Positions 1 through 8,676 of a stretch of DNA of 43,207 nt are shown here, piece by piece. Numbering within the stretch: position 1 is the first letter of the stretch; each line of letters opens with the position of its first letter. Both the position numbers and the translations under genes were made by a program. Below the pieces are notes generated by a model. That model was given only the letters and a program-made list of their open reading frames with translations. It ran no database searches and was not told where the DNA came from. Source of the DNA: Rhizobiaceae bacterium (GTDB lineage Bacteria; Pseudomonadota; Alphaproteobacteria; Rhizobiales; Rhizobiaceae); contig JASJDO010000013.1 of assembly GCA_030065115.1 (NCBI GenBank), positions 1 to 43,207 of the forward strand. The letters are read 5' to 3'.

Positions 1-442
1 CACAACCCTCTGTCGGGCCATGGTCTTCACGTGTGAGATGGAAGAATATCGCACTACCAAGATTTTTAGCGCACGGGTCAATATTGTAATCCAACACCAG
101 ACAAACATCATATAGCCGGTCATTCCGCATCATTTTTTCATGTGAATTAGGAACCGGAAGCTTTACTGGCTGGTTGTAGTTGGGATGATTGGCGTCATCA
201 CACCACCCATCATCCTCGTTGATCGGAAACATCGGCAATTGTGAAAACAGGGTTTGCCCTCTGTCGGAACGGCGATATCCATACAAAATTTGAAAACTTC
301 CGGCGGGAGTTGCACCATCGCCTTCCCGTTTAGTGGTTTTTACACCACTTCGCCCCAGCGAACATGGAATACACTTATCCGCGTAGGACAAAAGACCTGA
401 ATGAACCGGGCCAAACGGCTTTCTTCTGACATTTATCAACAT
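1..442 (-). CDS. L,D-transpeptidase (YkuD-type) family protein, partial (3' end outside window)
   Basis: Reading the minus strand from ATG at 442 gives an open frame to the window edge with no stop, so the gene is cut. Family knowledge: YkuD/ErfK-type proteins form or exchange 3-3 crosslinks in peptidoglycan with a catalytic cysteine. The translation has the conserved LGRSGVKTTKREGDGATPAG block near residues 30-50, then DDGWCDDANHPNYNQPV, and a catalytic-region stretch SAIFFHLTRED followed by HGPTEGC. The presumed nucleophile Cys is codon 2-4, at the very edge. An in-frame TAA lies just upstream of the ATG, so the start is fairly certain although no strong ribosome site is seen. I see no signal peptide in the predicted N-terminus. 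The gene is divergent from cenR and shares the 443-604 intergenic region with it. Confidence 0.85.
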   Translation of the reverse strand, partial: MLINVRRKPFGPVHSGLLSYADKCIPCSLGRSGVKTTKREGDGATPAGSFQILYGYRRSDRGQTLFSQLPMFPINEDDGWCDDANHPNYNQPVKLPVPNSHEKMMRNDRLYDVCLVLDYNIDPCAKNLGSAIFFHLTREDHGPTEGC

Positions 443-534
443 GAGATCAGCTTACGCACTGTTTTTGTTCCGGAATTTTCTGTCTCAATTTGATCACGGC
501 GTTGTGTTTGTGTTTGAATGTGTGTGCTGTAAAT

Positions 535-557
535 GTAGGCTATTAGAGTAAGCCTAC
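535..557. promoter_or_regulatory. Inverted repeat, candidate operator in the cenR promoter region
   Basis: GTAGGCT (535-541) and AGCCTAC (551-557) form a perfect 7-bp inverted repeat with a 9-base spacer. A possible promoter lies just upstream: TTGAAT at 514-519, a 16-base spacer, and TAGGCT at 536-541, which would put the left arm on the -10 element. The arms are seen directly; the operator role is inference. Confidence 0.35.
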
Positions 558-571
558 TCAACAGTCGCCAT

Positions 572-586
572 ATACAACATTTTGTA
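572..586. promoter_or_regulatory. Perfect palindrome ATACAA-CAT-TTGTAT just upstream of cenR
   Basis: ATACAA (572-577) and TTGTAT (581-586) are perfect inverted repeats with a 3-base centre. They end 18 bases before the cenR ATG and directly precede its ribosome site (AAAAGGAA, about 590-598). The position suits a repressor or autoregulatory site, or a small 5' UTR hairpin. I cannot assign a regulator. Confidence 0.35.
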
Positions 587-604
587 TGGAAAAAGGAATT
601 TTAA

Positions 605-1288
605 ATGGCCACCCGCACAATACTGCTAGTCGATGATGATGATGACCTGCGCGAAGCGCTCACTGAGCAGCTCGCACTTTACGAAGAATTCAACGTAATC
701 ACAGAAGCCAGCGCCACCAAAGGTGTTGCAACGGCAAAAGCAGAACACATTGATCTTTTGGTTATGGATGTGGGATTGCCGGACATGGACGGGCGCGAAG
801 CAGTGAAGCTCCTGCGCAAGGCTGGCTTCAAGGCGCCGATCATCATGCTCACGGGTCACGATACCGACTCAGATACCATTCTCGGCCTGGAGGCAGGTGC
901 CAATGACTATGTCACCAAACCGTTCAAATTTGCCGTGCTGCTTGCAAGACTGCGCGCACAATTGCGTACGCACGAGCAAAGCGAAGACGCGATCTTCAAT
1001 GTTGGACCGTATACATTCAGACCTGCTCAAAAGCTTTTGACCGAGGAAGACGGTAACAAGGTACGTCTGACTGAAAAAGAAACCGCAATTATGAAATACC
1101 TTTATCGCGCAGAGCAAAAGGTTATCGGTCGCGACGAGCTGCTTGAAAATGTCTGGGGCTACAACTCAGGTGTTACAACACATACGCTTGAAACACACAT
1201 CTACCGACTTCGTCAGAAAATTGAAAAAGAACCTTCCAATGCAAGATTGCTTGTAACCGAAGGTGGAGGCTATAAACTGATCCCATAA
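605..1288 (+). CDS. cenR: OmpR-family response regulator, CenR-like
   Basis: This is a two-component transcription factor of 227 residues. The receiver domain (about 1-120) has the acidic cluster at D10-D14, phospho-acceptor Asp55 in VMDVGLPDMDG and Lys105 in VTKPF. The winged-helix DNA-binding domain occupies about 130-227, ending in the typical TLETHIYRLRQKIE recognition region. The sequence resembles the cell-envelope regulator CenR of Caulobacter and Brucella as I remember it; that family is an essential envelope and division regulator normally paired with the kinase CenK, which is not in this window. A good ribosome site (AAAAGGAA) supports the start. The cyclic-nucleotide-binding gene follows 34 bases downstream and may be cotranscribed. 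The family-level call is certain; the cenR name is likely but from memory. Confidence 0.82.
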   Translation: MATRTILLVDDDDDLREALTEQLALYEEFNVITEASATKGVATAKAEHIDLLVMDVGLPDMDGREAVKLLRKAGFKAPIIMLTGHDTDSDTILGLEAGANDYVTKPFKFAVLLARLRAQLRTHEQSEDAIFNVGPYTFRPAQKLLTEEDGNKVRLTEKETAIMKYLYRAEQKVIGRDELLENVWGYNSGVTTHTLETHIYRLRQKIEKEPSNARLLVTEGGGYKLIP

Positions 1289-1322
1289 CGAATGGCCAAA
1301 GAGCCACTCTTAAGGGGATCAG

Positions 1323-1790
1323 ATGTCGCTTACCAATGACATAGCCAGCTTGCAGCGGGTGCAATTATTCTCGGAATTCAACGAGGAACAATTGCGCCTG
1401 ATTGCTTTTGGCGGCCAAAAATTGCAGTTGCCGGAAGGCATGGAACTTTTTCACAATGGCCAAACAGCAGATGGCGGCTTTGTCGTGCTGAGTGGCGAAA
1501 TTTCCCTGGAAATCAACCATTCTGAGAAGTCATCGAATATTACCGTCTTTGGTCCAGGCAGCCTGATTGGTGAAATGTCGTTGTTCACGCGCAACCGACG
1601 TATTGGAACGGCAAGTGTCACAGAGAATTCAGAAGTTCTGAAAATCCGCAGAGATGTTATGCATCGGGTTTTGAGTGAGTATCCTGAACTTGCTGCAAGA
1701 TTGCATGATCACATCGCCGACAACATTGTGTCGATCGGACGAGAATTGGACCGAGTGGGCAAACGATTGGAACGTATGCCGGAATCCTGA
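1323..1790 (+). CDS. Cyclic nucleotide-binding domain protein
   Basis: A 155-residue protein that is almost entirely one cNMP-binding (CRP-like) beta-roll. FVVLSGEISLEI and FGPGSLIGEMSLFTRNRRIG are the typical core and phosphate-binding cassette, with the conserved Gly-Glu pair. There is no DNA-binding helix-turn-helix after it: the C-terminus is a short charged helix (about 125-155), so it is not a CRP-type transcription factor. The Arg that normally contacts the cyclic phosphate is present nearby, but the loop appears slightly longer than in CRP, so ligand binding is unproven. AAGGGGATC precedes the ATG. It lies 34 bases after cenR on the same strand and converges on xthA with a 14-base gap. 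A class III cyclase is encoded 27 kb away in this window; any link is inference. Confidence 0.85.
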   Translation: MSLTNDIASLQRVQLFSEFNEEQLRLIAFGGQKLQLPEGMELFHNGQTADGGFVVLSGEISLEINHSEKSSNITVFGPGSLIGEMSLFTRNRRIGTASVTENSEVLKIRRDVMHRVLSEYPELAARLHDHIADNIVSIGRELDRVGKRLERMPES

Positions 1791-1804
1791 AATTTCCTAC
1801 CCGG

Positions 1805-2608
1805 CTAACTGAGATTGAACTCTGCAATCATCGGCACATGATCCGAAGGCTTTTCCCAACCTCGCGCATCCCTAAGTACCGAGATTGAAAGGAGATCATT
1901 TTCCAAAGACTGTGAAGACCAGATATGGTCAAGCCTGCGTCCCTTGTCCGCCGCGTCCCAATCGCGGGCACGATAGCTCCACCAGCTATAAAGCTTTTCT
2001 TCAACCGGTACTTTCGACCGAACAAGATCAACCCATTCTCCGTCATCGCGAATGCGGTCCAGAAATTCTGTTTCCACCGGCGTATGACTGACAACTTTGA
2101 GTAATTGCTTGTGCGACCAAACATCATTTTCATGGGGCGCAATGTTGAGGTCCCCAACCAGGATATTCTCAGCAGCTTCATCGGTTGATCGCAATGCCAG
2201 CATCTCATCGAGAAACTTGAGCTTGTGATCAAATTTCGGGTTTTTCGAGGGGTCCGGTTCATCACCGCCCGCAGGAACATAGAAATTGTGAATTCGCAAA
2301 TTCCGACCGCCAGCCTCAAAACCAGTTACGACATGACGGGTATCGCCCATTTGGCAATAGTCGGTGCTTGAGATATCCATTAATGGCCGTTTGGAAACCG
2401 TTGCAACACCATGATATCCCTTTTGCCCATGAACTGCGATGTGCTCATATCCAAGTTTCTTGAAGTTCTTCGCTGGAAACTGGTCGTTCTGACATTTGAT
2501 TTCTTGCAGGCACAGAACATCAGGTTGATGCTCAGACAAGAATTTCTCTACTATGCCGATGCGAAGACGGACAGAATTGATATTCCAAGTGGCAATTTTG
2601 AGCGGCAT
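1805..2608 (-). CDS. xthA: Exodeoxyribonuclease III (AP endonuclease)
   Basis: This enzyme cleaves DNA 5' to abasic sites and removes 3' blocking groups in base-excision repair. The 267-residue product has the full set of exonuclease III motifs: ATWNINSVRLR at the N-terminus, LQEIKCQ (metal-binding Glu), HGQKGYHGVA, GDLNIAPHENDVW (catalytic Asp/Asn), SWWSYRARDWDAADKGRRLD, and SDHVPMIAEF at the C-terminus (catalytic Asp-His). I chose ATG at 2608 over an in-frame TTG at 2629: it gives the usual N-terminus, and GGGAA lies about 8 bases upstream. It follows lolA on the same strand with an 81-base gap. Length is normal for the family. Confidence 0.95.
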   Translation of the reverse strand: MPLKIATWNINSVRLRIGIVEKFLSEHQPDVLCLQEIKCQNDQFPAKNFKKLGYEHIAVHGQKGYHGVATVSKRPLMDISSTDYCQMGDTRHVVTGFEAGGRNLRIHNFYVPAGGDEPDPSKNPKFDHKLKFLDEMLALRSTDEAAENILVGDLNIAPHENDVWSHKQLLKVVSHTPVETEFLDRIRDDGEWVDLVRSKVPVEEKLYSWWSYRARDWDAADKGRRLDHIWSSQSLENDLLSISVLRDARGWEKPSDHVPMIAEFNLS

Positions 2609-2689
2609 GCTGAAGTTCCCGATTGGCAAAGCTTCACCATAACGGGTTTTAACATCACCTCAAGCAGAAGAAGGGAATTTGTGCAGGAA

Positions 2690-3313
2690 TCAACGGTCGT
2701 TTGTTGTTTTGTTTGATGCTTTGAGTTGAAACATCTTTCTGGAGATATCGACGTTCTTTTCGACATTGAAAATCATCACTGATGTTTCCTTGCCCTGATT
2801 GTCCCTAATGGTCCACTGACGCAGATCATAGCTGTTTGGATCAAACAAAAGCGTTATTTCAGAATCACCAAACAGGTTTTTGTCTCCCATAACAACGCGT
2901 GTCACATCGTCCCGGGCATCAACCGATCTTACAGACTTGTCAGTGATCTTGATTTCCTTGGAAAGAAGCAGGCTAAGCGGCGTTTTGCGAAGTGGAATAT
3001 ACTGCCAGGTTTTCAGCTTCTTGTTTCTGACGCCAAGTGTTTTCCCGTTTGAAACGACCATTAATGGTGACGGGTCTTCGTATTCAAATCGTATTTTGCC
3101 CGGACGCTGAATGAAGAACTTGCCACCGGTTTGCTCGCCGGTCGGACCAAACTGAATAAATTCGCCGGTCATGGTCGGGACCGATGCAAAATGATTGCTG
3201 ATCTCCTGCACCGCGCGATCTTTCTCATTGGCGATTGCCGGAAATGCGCTACCAATAACAGCGCCCAGAAGCGCAGCTCCAAACAAAAATGATCGATGAA
3301 ATCTGTTAGACAT
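2690..3313 (-). CDS. lolA: LolA-type outer-membrane lipoprotein carrier family protein
   Basis: The predicted role is a periplasmic chaperone that carries lipoproteins from the LolCDE exporter towards the outer membrane. The 207-residue product starts with a clear signal peptide (MSNRFHRSFLFGAALLGAV, a hydrophobic core, then a likely cleavage after FPAIA near residue 28). The mature part has the LolA/LolB fold signature: MTGEFIQFGPTGEQ, GKFFIQRPGKIRFEYEDPSP, a tract of hydrophobic beta strands and SEITLLFDPNSYDLRQWTI. GAGGAAAT lies about 9 bases before the ATG. It sits 89 bases downstream of ftsK on the same strand, the ftsK-lolA-xthA order I associate with Rhizobiales. Function is assigned by family; alphaproteobacterial LolA proteins diverge from the E. 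coli one. Confidence 0.88.
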   Translation of the reverse strand: MSNRFHRSFLFGAALLGAVIGSAFPAIANEKDRAVQEISNHFASVPTMTGEFIQFGPTGEQTGGKFFIQRPGKIRFEYEDPSPLMVVSNGKTLGVRNKKLKTWQYIPLRKTPLSLLLSKEIKITDKSVRSVDARDDVTRVVMGDKNLFGDSEITLLFDPNSYDLRQWTIRDNQGKETSVMIFNVEKNVDISRKMFQLKASNKTTNDR

Positions 3314-3402
3314 TTACCAATTTCCTCTAGGCATTGCTCTTCAATGCCAGCCGCATACTTCAATTAATGACGCTATATGGCCCAATCATGACGAGGCCTG
3401 AT

Positions 3403-6051
3403 CTATATGGTTTCATCTTCGCCCGGCACAAGGATTTCACGCTTGCCTGCATGGTTTGCAGCGCTGATGAGGCCTTCTTGCTCCATGCGCTCAATGAGTG
3501 AAGCCGCCCGGTTATAGCCTATCGAAAGACGCCTTTGGATATAACTGGTTGAAACTTTTCGATCTTTGAGGACAATCGCCACTGCCTGGTCATAAATGTC
3601 ATTCGAAGCAGCGAGGCCTCCGGCATCTCCGCCAGCAGCTGCGCCAGCCTCTTCTTCCGTTTCTTCGGTAACGGCTTCAAGATACTGCGGCACACCTTGC
3701 TCTTTAAGATGTTGAACAACCTGATCTACTTCATCATCCGCCACAAACGGTCCGTGAACACGTTGGATGCGTCCACCACCAGCCATGTAAAGCATGTCGC
3801 CCATGCCCAGAAGCTGTTCCGCGCCTTGTTCCCCAAGAATGGTGCGGCTGTCGATCTTGGACGTTACCTGGAACGATATTCGGGTTGGGAAGTTCGCCTT
3901 GATCGTACCTGTAATCACATCAACGGATGGTCTTTGCGTCGCCATGATAACGTGAATACCTGCAGCCCGGGCCATTTGCGCCAAGCGCTGAACAGTGCCT
4001 TCAATATCCTTGCCCGCAACCATCATGAGGTCGGCCATTTCATCGATGATAACGATGATGTACGGCATCGGTTCCAGATCTAGTTCTTCAACCTCGTAGA
4101 TCGCCTCTCCGGTATCGCGATCATACCCGGTCTGGATTGTACGGGTAATACGTTCACCCTTTTTAGTTGATTCGGCAATTCGCGAGTTGAAGCCATCAAT
4201 GTTTCGAACACCTACTTTGGACATTTTTTTGTAGCGGTCTTCCATTTCCCGCACGGTCCATTTCAATGCAACGACAGCTTTTTTCGGGTCGGTGACAACA
4301 GGGGTTAAAAGATGCGGAATGCCGTCATAGATCGATAGTTCCAGCATTTTTGGATCGATCATGATTAATTTCACCTGTTCCGGCGTCATCCGATACAGGA
4401 TCGAGAGGATCATGGTGTTAATCGCAACCGACTTACCAGAACCCGTCGTACCAGCCACCAGTAAGTGAGGCATCTTGGCCAGATCCGCAATGGTCGCTTC
4501 ACCACCAATTGTCTTGCCAAGGATCAAGGGCAGTTTGGCTTTTGAGCTGTCATAGGCTTTGCTGGAAAGGATTTCTCGAAGATAAACGGTTTCGCGCTTG
4601 CTGTTGGGAAGCTCAATACCAATCGCATTACGCCCGGGCACAACAGCAACACGCGCAGCAATTGCCGACATGGATCGCGCGATATCATCTGCAAGTCCGA
4701 TTACCCGGGACGATTTTATTCCCGGTGCAGGTTCAAGCTCATAAAGTGTAACCACTGGTCCTGGGCGAACATTGATGATTTCACCTTTGACACCGAAATC
4801 TTCCAGCACACCCTCAAGCAAGCGGGCGTTCTGTTCAAGCGCTTCCTGAGAAAGTTGCATTTCTGCATTTGCAGGAGGAGTTTCCTGCAAATAGTGAAGT
4901 GACGGCAGGTCGAAGTCTGACATGTTGATCAGGGACGGCTGCGCTTCACGCTGAACCCGCGCAGAAGGTTTGGGTGGTGGCGCCATTGCCTGCACCCTGC
5001 TGCTTGCAGCTTGAGTAGCTGGCGCAGACGCGGTCACAATTGCATCAGGAGCTTCTTGTGGCGCCCATTCTTCTGCAGCAGCATCTGCCTCAGCATGCTG
5101 TTCAAAATCATTGTATGTATTCTCGCCATAGTCCGGGCCATCAAAATCTGAAACCGCAGACACAGGATCGGCATACATTGACGGTTCCTGCGGGACTCTG
5201 GCAGACTTGTTTTGAATGACTTCTGATGAAAACTCGTCAAGCCCGTCAGGATCAGACTTCATCATGTTTGAATGAAATGCCTTGATGCGCGCCAGAAAGC
5301 CCGGTTTCGGTTCGTCCGCGAACGGATCGGCCATACTGTCCGCTGACTTTGACTTGCTCGATTGATATCGCATCTTTGCAGAATAGTAATAGTGACCAAT
5401 TGCACCCAGAAACCAGCTAGGTTCATCCTCATGATCAACCAGAGTATCAATCACTTCTTCGCTCAAGCCATCTGCATATGGATCGCGCAATCGCCAGATC
5501 AGACCGGAGGCCGCTAATGTGGCGCCGATTGTCGTGACACCAAAGAGAGTGCCGAACAATACCGCGAAAATTCCGGTAACTTCACCTATCACCAGTTCTG
5601 GCAAAGCGAGTGAGAAAGAGCCGATCACACCGCCAAGACCCAAAGGAAGTGGCCATGACTGCGGTATCTGCAAGCAGGCAAAGAATGCCGTTGCCAGCAG
5701 GATCGAAACAATCCAGACAAACACCCGTTGCTTGAAAGCGAAAATCTTGCGCTGCATGAGCTTGGTCCAACCCCAAATGGCTGGTGGAATGAGAGCAATC
5801 GCAGACGCGAGACCAAGAAATTGCATGGTCATGTCTGCAAACACTGCACCGGGATAGCCAAGCGTATTGGTTGCTTCCTTGCCGTTTGCATAAGAGAAAC
5901 TGGGGTCCAGTACATTCCAACTAGCAAGGCTTACGAAGCATGCCCCGACAAGGCCGAGTAGGGCCAAGCCAATTAGCACGGAAAGTTGTGTTCCGAGCCC
6001 TTCCCTGACAGTTGGATTCACACGGCCGGTTTCTAGTTCTGACAATTGCAT
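3403..6051 (-). CDS. ftsK: DNA translocase FtsK
   Basis: A septum-anchored hexameric motor that pumps chromosome ends apart at division and activates XerCD recombination at dif. The 882-residue product has four or so membrane helices in the first 190 residues, a long acidic Pro/Ala/Gln-rich linker (about 220-400), and the alpha/beta motor. Walker A is [10 protein letters not shown] near residue 535 and Walker B is [11 protein letters not shown]. The C-terminal gamma winged helix reads [20 protein letters not shown] and would read KOPS sequences. GGGAG sits 7 bases before the ATG. A near-perfect CtrA box lies 72-88 bases upstream. tesB ends about 150 bases upstream on the same strand, so ftsK probably has its own promoter. 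Confidence 0.97.
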   Translation of the reverse strand: MQLSELETGRVNPTVREGLGTQLSVLIGLALLGLVGACFVSLASWNVLDPSFSYANGKEATNTLGYPGAVFADMTMQFLGLASAIALIPPAIWGWTKLMQRKIFAFKQRVFVWIVSILLATAFFACLQIPQSWPLPLGLGGVIGSFSLALPELVIGEVTGIFAVLFGTLFGVTTIGATLAASGLIWRLRDPYADGLSEEVIDTLVDHEDEPSWFLGAIGHYYYSAKMRYQSSKSKSADSMADPFADEPKPGFLARIKAFHSNMMKSDPDGLDEFSSEVIQNKSARVPQEPSMYADPVSAVSDFDGPDYGENTYNDFEQHAEADAAAEEWAPQEAPDAIVTASAPATQAASSRVQAMAPPPKPSARVQREAQPSLINMSDFDLPSLHYLQETPPANAEMQLSQEALEQNARLLEGVLEDFGVKGEIINVRPGPVVTLYELEPAPGIKSSRVIGLADDIARSMSAIAARVAVVPGRNAIGIELPNSKRETVYLREILSSKAYDSSKAKLPLILGKTIGGEATIADLAKMPHLLVAGTTGSGKSVAINTMILSILYRMTPEQVKLIMIDPKMLELSIYDGIPHLLTPVVTDPKKAVVALKWTVREMEDRYKKMSKVGVRNIDGFNSRIAESTKKGERITRTIQTGYDRDTGEAIYEVEELDLEPMPYIIVIIDEMADLMMVAGKDIEGTVQRLAQMARAAGIHVIMATQRPSVDVITGTIKANFPTRISFQVTSKIDSRTILGEQGAEQLLGMGDMLYMAGGGRIQRVHGPFVADDEVDQVVQHLKEQGVPQYLEAVTEETEEEAGAAAGGDAGGLAASNDIYDQAVAIVLKDRKVSTSYIQRRLSIGYNRAASLIERMEQEGLISAANHAGKREILVPGEDETI

Positions 6052-6122
6052 TTCTTACTCCCAGAGGCCAGGAATCTGCACACAATCCGGCCTTCATTGA
6101 GCGTAAGCGTAAGTTCACAAGG

Positions 6123-6139
6123 TTAATCGCCTGTTAACC
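6123..6139. promoter_or_regulatory. CtrA-type binding site upstream of ftsK
   Basis: TTAA (6123-6126), seven bases, then TTAACC (6134-6139) matches the alphaproteobacterial CtrA consensus TTAA-N7-TTAAC. With the preceding GG at 6121-6122, the minus strand also reads TTAA-N7-TTAACC, so the site is symmetric. It lies 72-88 bases upstream of the ftsK ATG, a normal distance for cell-cycle control. The sequence match is direct; use by CtrA is inference. Confidence 0.6.
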
Positions 6140-6199
6140 ATAGGGAAGAAACATCACAAACTATGTATAATCAGAGCAGATAAAACTGCAATTTCTGCC

Positions 6200-7093
6200 C
6201 TATCCGCCGGAAGGGCCGGTTTTGCCGAAATCGTGGGTACGTTCACGTATCAAACCTTCCTGCGCAACTGATGCAACCAGCTGCCCATCCCGTGTATAAA
6301 TGCTGCCGCGCGTAAACCCGCGCGCGCCGGAACTGTTTGGACTGTCTTGGGAATATAAATGCCAATCGCTCATGTTAACCGGCCTGTGAAACCACATGGC
6401 ATGATCGAGACTTGCGACCTGCAATCCAGGGTCAAAGACTGCCCGACCATGAGCAAAGAGCGAAGTGTCCAACAAAGTCATGTCGGACGCATAGGCCAAG
6501 ACCGCCAATTGGGTAGCCGGATCGTCGGGAATTTCTCCTGTTGCACGAAACCAGACATTTTGTTTTGGCTCAAGCTTCTTGTCCGAAAGATAATGATCGA
6601 GGTTGATAGGTCGTAACTCAATCGGCCGCTCGCGTTGCCAATACCTGCGAATGGCCTCCGAAGCCTTGTCCACAAACTGGTCTGCCAATTGCTTTTCGCT
6701 CGGCAAATCTTCCGGATTTGGCACCTCAGGCATTTTTACAAAATGCTCAAGGCCTTCCTCGACGACTTGAAAGGATGCTGACATGGAAAAAATCGCCTTC
6801 CCATGTTGAATTGCAACAACACGTCGGGTCGTAAAACTGCGCCCATCGCGAATCCGGTCGACTTCATAAATAATAGGAACAGAGGGATCTCCCGGACGCA
6901 TGAAGTAACCGTGTAAGGAATGGGCCAATCGACCTTCTTCCACGGTCTTTTGGGCAGCAGCCAAGGCTTGACCAATTACCTGACCGCCAAATACACGCTG
7001 CCATCCGACCTGGGGGCTCTGGCCGCGATAAAGATTTTGCTCAATCTTTTCCAGATCAAGGGTTTTGATCAGGGTTTCTACCGCTTTTGACAT
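6200..7093 (-). CDS. tesB: Acyl-CoA thioesterase II
   Basis: Hydrolyses medium- and long-chain acyl-CoA to free fatty acid and CoA. The 297-residue protein is a double-hotdog TesB. The first hotdog contains LYRGQSPQVGWQRVFGGQVIGQA and HSLHGYFMRPGDPSVPI; the second contains LDHAMWFHRPVNMSDWHLY and GARGFTRGSIYTRDGQLVAS. The catalytic Asp/Thr/Gln region (YASDMTLLDTS and later strands) is present. Length matches E. coli TesB. GGAG lies 6 bases before the ATG. It is divergent from the flavin hydroxylase gene with a 131-base shared promoter region. Physiological substrate in this organism is unknown. Confidence 0.95.
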   Translation of the reverse strand: MSKAVETLIKTLDLEKIEQNLYRGQSPQVGWQRVFGGQVIGQALAAAQKTVEEGRLAHSLHGYFMRPGDPSVPIIYEVDRIRDGRSFTTRRVVAIQHGKAIFSMSASFQVVEEGLEHFVKMPEVPNPEDLPSEKQLADQFVDKASEAIRRYWQRERPIELRPINLDHYLSDKKLEPKQNVWFRATGEIPDDPATQLAVLAYASDMTLLDTSLFAHGRAVFDPGLQVASLDHAMWFHRPVNMSDWHLYSQDSPNSSGARGFTRGSIYTRDGQLVASVAQEGLIRERTHDFGKTGPSGG

Positions 7094-7173
7094 TGGTGCT
7101 CCGGGGTGTTGGTCGCGATCTTGTTGACATAGGTAACCATTTTTGCACCTGAGACAACATGGCTGTTGAAGTT

Positions 7174-7202
7174 TTGCATCGTGTTTCTCACATCTGTTAT
7201 AG
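7174..7202 (+). promoter_or_regulatory. Probable promoter of the flavin hydroxylase gene
   Basis: TTGCAT (7174-7179) and TTATAG (7197-7202) are separated by 17 bases and lie 23 bases before the ATG at 7225. Spacing and sequence fit a housekeeping sigma promoter in the tesB/hydroxylase divergent gap. No experimental support. Confidence 0.4.
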
Positions 7203-7224
7203 ATGATCAGGAAAGGCGATCTTT

Positions 7225-8466
7225 ATGACCAAGGGTAAACAAAAAATTCCGGATCATTCGGACATCCTGATAGCAGGCGGTGGCTATGTCGGCCTATCAT
7301 GTGCGACTGCAATAAAAGCCTCCGCACCTCACCTCAGCGTGATGGTCGTTGATCCGGCTTCAGATTCTCAAATCGAAAACGACGAGCGCTCGTCAGCCGT
7401 CGCAGCAGACGCTTCGCGCATGCTTGAAGCCCTGGGTCTTTGGACGGAGCTTCTTGTAAACGCCCAACCTATCAATGAGATGATTGTAACTGACAGCAAA
7501 GTTACAGATATCACGCGCCCTGTTTTCCTTACCTTTGCAAATGACCGCCAGGGTGATGAGCCATTTGCGCATATGGTCGAAAATCGCCAACTTGTAAAAG
7601 CGTTGCGGAAGAAATCCGATGCATTGGGGGTCATCCGGATCGAACAGGAAAGTGTTTCTGATTTTACGGAAGCAAGCGCCATGTGCTCGGTAAACCTTGC
7701 ATCTGGAAATTCAGTATCGACCCGTTTGCTGATAGCCTGTGATGGTGTGCGCTCAAAGCTTAGAGACAGAGCGGGTATAAAAACGGTGCATTGGCCCTAT
7801 GACCAAAAGGCAATTGTTTGCACCGTTGAACATGAACGCGACCATGCCGGCAAAGCTGAAGAGCATTTCCTTCCTGCTGGTCCTTTTGCAATTCTGCCAT
7901 TGAAAGGAAACCGCTCATCACTTGTCTGGACAGAAAGCACACGTGACGCAGAAAACCTGCTGAAACAGGATGAGTTTGTGTTCGAGATGGAGTTGGAGCA
8001 GCGGTTCGGGCACAAGCTCGGCAAGATTTCCGTTGCGAGTAAAGTTCAGGCTTTTCCGCTTGGACTGCGACTGGCGAGAGAATTTGTCAAAAACCGCTTT
8101 GCACTGGCTGGCGATGCCGCACACGGTATTCATCCAATTGCCGGTCAGGGCCTCAATCTGGGTTTCAAGGACGCGGCCGCTCTGGCTGAAACCATCGTAA
8201 ACGCTGACCGATTGGGTCAGGACTTCGGTACACTCGATGTGTTGGAGCAATATCAGGCATGGCGGCGGTTTGATACCGTGCGCATGGGTGTCACCACAGA
8301 TGTCCTGAATCGCCTGTTTTCAAATGATAATGATCTGCTCAGGGGATTACGCGATGTCGGGATGGGAATGGTCGACCGGATGCCAGGCCTGAAACGGTTT
8401 TTTATCAATCAGGCAGCTGGCGACAATCCTGCATCTCCGAAACTCCTTCGCGGCGAAGCAATTTAA
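7225..8466 (+). CDS. UbiH/UbiF/COQ6-family FAD-dependent hydroxylase (ubiquinone biosynthesis)
   Basis: An FAD monooxygenase of 413 residues, expected to hydroxylate the benzoquinone ring during ubiquinone synthesis at the membrane. The dinucleotide-binding motif is [17 protein letters not shown] near residues 15-31. The mid-protein motif is [12 protein letters not shown]. The second FAD motif near residue 295 is [19 protein letters not shown], which is diagnostic of the UbiH/COQ6 group. Alphaproteobacteria use UbiH, UbiL, UbiM or UbiF homologues in varied combinations, so the ring position cannot be assigned from sequence alone. It is transcribed divergently from tesB. Its TAA stop overlaps the Trm112-like gene stop tail to tail in TTAA (8463-8466). 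Confidence 0.9.
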   Translation: MTKGKQKIPDHSDILIAGGGYVGLSCATAIKASAPHLSVMVVDPASDSQIENDERSSAVAADASRMLEALGLWTELLVNAQPINEMIVTDSKVTDITRPVFLTFANDRQGDEPFAHMVENRQLVKALRKKSDALGVIRIEQESVSDFTEASAMCSVNLASGNSVSTRLLIACDGVRSKLRDRAGIKTVHWPYDQKAIVCTVEHERDHAGKAEEHFLPAGPFAILPLKGNRSSLVWTESTRDAENLLKQDEFVFEMELEQRFGHKLGKISVASKVQAFPLGLRLAREFVKNRFALAGDAAHGIHPIAGQGLNLGFKDAAALAETIVNADRLGQDFGTLDVLEQYQAWRRFDTVRMGVTTDVLNRLFSNDNDLLRGLRDVGMGMVDRMPGLKRFFINQAAGDNPASPKLLRGEAI

Positions 8467-8654
8467 GGTTCATCATCAGAAAGTTCCCGTGCTTCGGAAA
8501 CCACCATTACCGGAATACCATCACGTATCGGAAACGCGAGTTTCGCGGTTTCCGAGACAAGCTCCTGATTTTCCTCATCATAATCAAGCGCTGTTTGTGT
8601 AAGCGGGCAGACAAGCATTTCCAGGAGTTTTGGATCAGGTTTCGAAAGCGACAT
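8463..8654 (-). CDS. Trm112-family small protein (YcaR-like)
   Basis: A 63-residue protein with the Trm112/YcaR pattern: [18 protein letters not shown], then [22 protein letters not shown]. Family knowledge: Trm112 proteins are small partners or activators of methyltransferases in eukaryotes and archaea, and bacterial versions are usually uncharacterised. Here only one Cys of the usual zinc knuckle is visible (in VCPLT), as in many bacterial members, so metal binding is doubtful. It is the last gene of a minus-strand run, 22 bases after the LON-domain gene, and its stop overlaps the convergent hydroxylase stop by four bases. Function unknown. Confidence 0.88.
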   Translation of the reverse strand: MSLSKPDPKLLEMLVCPLTQTALDYDEENQELVSETAKLAFPIRDGIPVMVVSEARELSDDEP

Positions 8655-8676
8655 AAATTGAGCCCGTGCAGATCAC

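Noticed and set aside
450-475. EcfG-type (GGAAC) stress promoter for the L,D-transpeptidase gene
   Set aside because: CGGAAC is present on the minus strand but no CGTT -10 element lies at 16-17 bases.
2609-2629. TTG start for xthA at 2629
   Set aside because: Seven extra residues absent from the family; ATG at 2608 has GGGAA at a good distance.
3697-4083. Long antisense frame inside ftsK
   Set aside because: A shadow of ftsK in another frame, with no ribosome site and no recognisable domain.
5519-5920. Frames on both strands within the ftsK N-terminal region
   Set aside because: Composition mirrors the ftsK membrane segments in other frames; no independent evidence.
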